Positions 60,810 to 64,000 of a DNA stretch of 64,000 nt are shown in pieces. The first letter of the stretch is position 1; each line of letters opens with the position of its first letter. The DNA is taken from IMG/VR virus record IMGVR_UViG_3300028592_000004, positions 124,001-188,000 of that record; one strand, given 5' to 3'. The DNA is from a virus. Under the pieces are notes generated by a model. That model was not told where the DNA came from. It saw nothing but the letters and a program-made list of their open reading frames with translations, and searched no databases. A program made the translations under genes and the position numbers.

Positions 60810-61605
60810 TGGAGAAGACTTCCCACAGCTGTGCGTACTTCGGTCCCGAGAGGACCGGAGTCTGCGGGCACTCATCACTCGGCAGGTGATTTCGGACGAG
60901 ACGGAACAGATCCCGGTAGGTCGCCTGCGGAGGCAGCTTCGGGATCAGCTGCTGCAGGTAGTACGAGAAGGCACCCTTCGGGCGCCCGTCGAACTCCGTG
61001 TCGAAGGCGAACTCCTTGTCGCTGCAAGCGGACATGCAGACGACCCCCTGCGTCATCCACGCCAGGGGCATGTGCTCTTGCTTGAGGGCGGTATCGATCG
61101 ACTTCTGCAGCCCCTTGAACTGCGGCAGATCGTACGGAGGCAGGAAGCGTTTCTTCACCCGCTTGCCGGGCTTCTTCTTCGGAGCGGACCGCATGACCGT
61201 TCCGGAGTGGCAGCTGTCGGCGATCAGAGCTACCCGAGCTTCCGGCTTGCGGTTCTGGTCGAACAGGAGGTACAGCTCATCGTCCAGAATCAGCTCGTTG
61301 TCGAGGTCGTAGGGGCACCAGGCTTCGTCTCGACCGTCGATCTCATCGCCATCCAAGTCGGGCACCCAGGTCCCGTGGCCGGCGAAGGTGATGATGGCCA
61401 ACTCGTTCGGCCCGGTGGCCTGCAGGAGTTCCGTCAGACCCTTCAGGATGTTGGCGCGGGTGGCCTCCTTTTCGAGCAGAACGTTCTGAACCTGGACACC
61501 TCGCTCGACAAGCAGGGTGGCCCAGTCCTGAGCGTCGTTGACAGCCCCGTAGAGCTCCATCTCCGAGTTGGCGTAGTTGATGCCGATGCACAGTGCACGC
61601 TTCAT
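60802..61605 (-). CDS. Metacaspase (caspase-like cysteine protease, C14 clan)
   Basis: A 267-aa protein. It begins KRALCIGINYANSEMELYG, the first strand and loop of caspase folds. Catalytic H77 is in FAGHGTW and C132 in ADSCHSGT. After the Cys lies a basic stretch (KKKPGKRVKKRF, 143-154), the kind of loop at which metacaspases cleave themselves after Arg/Lys. No signal peptide. The domain is stand-alone and cytoplasmic. AAGGAG is in a 6-bp hairpin loop before the ATG. It could act on host or virion proteins or on the phage's own enzymes. Confidence 0.85.
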   Translation of the reverse strand: MKRALCIGINYANSEMELYGAVNDAQDWATLLVERGVQVQNVLLEKEATRANILKGLTELLQATGPNELAIITFAGHGTWVPDLDGDEIDGRDEAWCPYDLDNELILDDELYLLFDQNRKPEARVALIADSCHSGTVMRSAPKKKPGKRVKKRFLPPYDLPQFKGLQKSIDTALKQEHMPLAWMTQGVVCMSACSDKEFAFDTEFDGRPKGAFSYYLQQLIPKLPPQATYRDLFRLVRNHLPSDECPQTPVLSGPKYAQLWEVFSNG

Positions 61606-61606
61606 G

Positions 61607-61624
61607 ACGTTCCTCCTTGAACGT
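61607..61624 (-). promoter_or_regulatory. Shine-Dalgarno in hairpin loop (metacaspase gene)
   Basis: ACGTTC-AAGGAG-GAACGT is a perfect 6-bp stem with AAGGAG in the loop; the ATG is one base past the stem. It is the clearest example in the window. Confidence 0.7.
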
Positions 61625-62481
61625 TAGCGGACGGCCGTCAGCTGATCCGGGCTGACATAGAACCGTCCAAGGCCCCGTCGTCGCTGATCTTCGTGAAACA
61701 GGGCGTGTTCGCAGTCACCGCCACGATAGGCCGAGACTGAGAACGCGTCCATCGTGTAGACGGCCATTCCTCCGAACGCCGACAACACCGGGATCAGCGG
61801 GGCGCCACGGTGGATCCGGTAGCCGCGGACAGCCGGGTCTCCCGGCTTGTGCGGTTCTGGATGCTTGAGGCTCCGCCAGGCCCACACGTCGAAGTTGGCG
61901 AATCCTGTCGGGCTCGTCCAGCTGGGTTCTGCCTGCAGTCCAAACGAGGCACAGGCATCCCAGTCCGACTCCGCGAAGGTCCGGCAAACCCCCGGCAGTG
62001 AAAAGGCCAGGGTGTCGAAGTCGAGCACGATGACGTAGTCGAACTCGGAGAAGTGGCTGAGCACGTATTCGCGGTAGACGTTCCGGCAGGAGGCCAGGCC
62101 GCAGGAACGGGCCACGCTTCGCTTCGACGGGAACCGATGCTGACCGAGCTTGTGACACATCGTGTGCCACCGGTCATCCTCAAAGGATTCGGCCTGCAGC
62201 AGGTCCACCGTGTTGTCGTGGGAGTCGTTCTCGTAGACAACGACCGTTCCTTCCCGGAAGCATTCCAGCAGGGCCGTCACCTGCGGGATCAGCGTCGGAA
62301 GAATGTGGCCCACGTCACGAGCCAGGCCGCAGATAGCGACCCGGCTACTCCGCATCTTGTGCAGTCCGATCTGGACCCGTTCCACCAGAGAGTGCTGAAC
62401 CGGGAAGTTTCGATCCAAGATCAGACCGAACCGTTCCGCCGTCAGCGGTGCCTGCTCTGCAGGCGCAGTCTCGCTGTCCAT
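61624..62481 (-). CDS. Glycosyltransferase, GT69/CAP59-like
   Basis: A 285-aa protein. Residues 48-95 (VAICGLARDVGHILPTLIPQ, then YENDSHDNT) and D154-F-D156 match the mannosyltransferase-like family related to fungal CAP59/CMT1, which also occurs in bacteria. It likely modifies a surface polysaccharide or glycoprotein. GGAGG is five bases before the ATG at 62481. Next to a methyltransferase and a GT9-like gene it may form a sugar-modification set. Confidence 0.7.
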   Translation of the reverse strand: MDSETAPAEQAPLTAERFGLILDRNFPVQHSLVERVQIGLHKMRSSRVAICGLARDVGHILPTLIPQVTALLECFREGTVVVYENDSHDNTVDLLQAESFEDDRWHTMCHKLGQHRFPSKRSVARSCGLASCRNVYREYVLSHFSEFDYVIVLDFDTLAFSLPGVCRTFAESDWDACASFGLQAEPSWTSPTGFANFDVWAWRSLKHPEPHKPGDPAVRGYRIHRGAPLIPVLSAFGGMAVYTMDAFSVSAYRGGDCEHALFHEDQRRRGLGRFYVSPDQLTAVR

Positions 62482-62517
62482 AGCCACCTCCGCAGCAGGT
62501 ATTCAATACCCGCGGAT

Positions 62518-63225
62518 TCAATTCCGCTCGCCGACCTTCTGGAAGACATACGTCTCGATGTCTTCGCGGCCGGCCGCAGCCTCCAGGCGATGATGCACGC
62601 GGCACACCAGATCGTACCGCCGGAGCCAGGACCGCAGGCCATCGTCGGTGAAGTAGTAGTAGTGCTCGTTCGGCCGGTAGTGCTTGGACTCGCGAATCCG
62701 ATCGAGGTTCTTGAAGATCGGGATCGAGGTGACGAGATAGTCCCCGGGGCGGATCCGATCGAAGAGGAGGTGCGGCTCGGGGATGTGCTCCAGAACGTCC
62801 CACAGAGTCCAGGCGACGACGCCCTTTGGCGGCAGATGGGTGTAGATGTCGAGCCACATCCGCCGCTCTTCAAGCCATGCCTTGGCCTTGGCGTTCACGT
62901 CGTAGCCATAGAGCACAAGACCGGGGACCTTCGTGGCCTCGAACTGAGCGTGGCGCCGCTGATCCAGCGCTTCGAGGAAGGCCCCGTCGCCAATGCCGAT
63001 GTCGATCACCGTGTAGGGATTGAGACGCTCGACGGTGTTGATCCGGGCTTCCTGCAGCTTGGTGAAGATCTCCAGGTCACGGTAGACGGTGTACTTGTCG
63101 AAGTAGGCGTCGTCGTAAGGGACGCTCTTCCGCATGTCCGTCTGGTAGGCAAGGCCCGGGTAATCGCAGATCGAGAGGTCTGCACCCGACAGCCGTGCCG
63201 GGTAGTGAGCAATCACGCGATCCAT
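62518..63225 (-). CDS. SAM-dependent methyltransferase
   Basis: A 235-aa class I methyltransferase. Motif I is VIDIGIGDGAFLEAL (73-87), the acidic residue follows in YGYDVNA, and a WDVLEHIPEP segment is motif II/III-like. It is probably a small-molecule or sugar methyltransferase by its neighbours. The ATG overlaps the upstream stop (TGATG). Confidence 0.75.
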   Translation of the reverse strand: MDRVIAHYPARLSGADLSICDYPGLAYQTDMRKSVPYDDAYFDKYTVYRDLEIFTKLQEARINTVERLNPYTVIDIGIGDGAFLEALDQRRHAQFEATKVPGLVLYGYDVNAKAKAWLEERRMWLDIYTHLPPKGVVAWTLWDVLEHIPEPHLLFDRIRPGDYLVTSIPIFKNLDRIRESKHYRPNEHYYYFTDDGLRSWLRRYDLVCRVHHRLEAAAGREDIETYVFQKVGERN

Positions 63226-64000
63226 CACGTCATCCTGTTGAGAAGTCTGGCCAGGTGCTCTCCGACGAAGTCGAAGGATTGGTGAGGAGCGTAATACACG
63301 TCCTGCCACTTGTACAGATGCGTGTTCACGGATCGTATGGCCATCTGATCCGGTCGCAGGACTTTCGCCGCGGACACCGACAGCGAACTGTCGATGCCGA
63401 TGTAGTAGGAAGCCTTCCGCAAGAGCTTGATCCCCTGCAGCAAGGTTGTCTGACCGCTCAGGTCGACGAAGTTCGGATAGGGTGGGATCGCCTCGGACTT
63501 GTCATTCAGGACGTAGCCCGTGACCCCTTTGAAGTTGAGCCAGGAGGAAAGGCAGGCCCAGTCGTCCTTCGAAAAGTCACGACGACGATCGCGCTTATCT
63601 GAGGAGTAGGGGCAGATGATGGCATAGCGCTCGTGGTTGACCAGACCCTTCGTCTCAATCGAGCGGAGGCCGATCTGACTGCCAATGTACTGACGGAAGC
63701 CGCGACGAATCGCGTGAAACTGGACGAGGATGCTCCAGTCGTCTGCCGCCATGACCTCCTGCGGCACCTTGTGGCCTTGGAGACGCTGCTCAGCAACGAA
63801 GTCCGGGAGCGAGTGGTAGCACCAACGCTCGTCCCAGTTCTCCCACACGGAGCGGTGTTCGAGGACCCGCGGCAGTGCGAGCTTGAGGATCTCGCGGACT
63901 GGTTCTTCCTTGCGGGTGCAGTAGAAGACGCGACGGATTCGCTCGCGTTCGGGGTCCGTCATGAAGGCGTCGAGCGCCAGGACATCGCCGATTCCGCCGG
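63225..64000 (-). CDS. GT9-like glycosyltransferase, 5' end outside window (partial)
   Basis: At least 258 aa in this window; the frame is open to the right edge with GGIGDVLALDAF, the N-terminal motif of family 9 (ADP-heptose-type) transferases. Near the C-terminus IGIDSSLSVSAAKVL matches the sugar-binding loop. An internal ATG at 63962 is not the true start. It likely transfers a sugar to a surface glycan. Confidence 0.65.
   Translation of the reverse strand, partial: GGIGDVLALDAFMTDPERERIRRVFYCTRKEEPVREILKLALPRVLEHRSVWENWDERWCYHSLPDFVAEQRLQGHKVPQEVMAADDWSILVQFHAIRRGFRQYIGSQIGLRSIETKGLVNHERYAIICPYSSDKRDRRRDFSKDDWACLSSWLNFKGVTGYVLNDKSEAIPPYPNFVDLSGQTTLLQGIKLLRKASYYIGIDSSLSVSAAKVLRPDQMAIRSVNTHLYKWQDVYYAPHQSFDFVGEHLARLLNRMT

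Noticed and set aside
62488-62517. GGTAT/ATACC stem just upstream of the GT69-like gene, similar in sequence to the loops at 5318 and 38589
   Set aside because: The stem does not present the Shine-Dalgarno and the resemblance is partial and in opposite orientation.

Overview
The window is a 64 kb, high-GC, gene-dense stretch of the late region of a contractile-tailed (myovirus-type) phage genome, or a prophage or metagenomic phage contig. Every supported gene lies on the minus strand, so transcription runs from high to low coordinates. Genes mostly abut or overlap by 1-30 bases. No tRNA, integrase, terminase, portal or DNA polymerase was recognised, and no gene-free stretch exceeds 300 bases. 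The host is unknown. Lipoprotein signals and envelope-type exported proteins suggest a Gram-negative-type host. High GC, a metacaspase and a GT69-like enzyme would be compatible with Planctomycetes or relatives, but this is a weak inference.

In transcription order: (1) 64.0-61.6 kb, sugar and methyl transfer genes (GT9-like, SAM methyltransferase, GT69-like). (2) 61.6-51.2 kb, an accessory block with a metacaspase, a 2H phosphoesterase with a zinc-ribbon tail, an SF2 helicase fused to a glycine-rich hydrophobic domain, an HExxH metallopeptidase, a calcineurin-like phosphoesterase, a lipoprotein, small membrane proteins, a papain-like protease, a thioredoxin-like lipoprotein candidate and an exported trypsin-like protease. 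(3) 51.2-41.6 kb, small or hydrophobic probable virion proteins and a multisubunit-type RNA polymerase. The polymerase consists of a 1486-aa beta plus beta'-N fusion and a separate 638-aa beta'-C, with two small genes between them. (4) 41.5-29.6 kb, head genes: unknown virion proteins, a serine prohead protease with a Cys4 insertion, a scaffold-like protein, a capsid accessory protein and an HK97-fold major capsid protein. (5) 29.5-24.3 kb, a GT2 glycosyltransferase/methyltransferase-like gene behind a terminator, then neck and tail completion candidates and two small membrane proteins. (6) 24.2-0 kb, tail genes: sheath, tube, spike, a chaperone pair with a possible frameshift, tape measure, hub, a sigma-70 family factor, baseplate W and J, and collagen-like fibres.

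The main points are these. The phage carries its own RNAP catalytic subunits, with beta' split between the canonical segment after NADFDGD and the TTxGR segment, and with both beta' zinc sites missing. It also carries a sigma-like gene inside the baseplate cluster. It encodes four different peptidase folds and a thioredoxin-like protein in about 10 kb. About fifteen genes, including capsid, sheath, tube and metacaspase, have their Shine-Dalgarno sequence in the loop of a short hairpin whose stem sequence differs from gene to gene, which looks like a genome-wide translation-control element.
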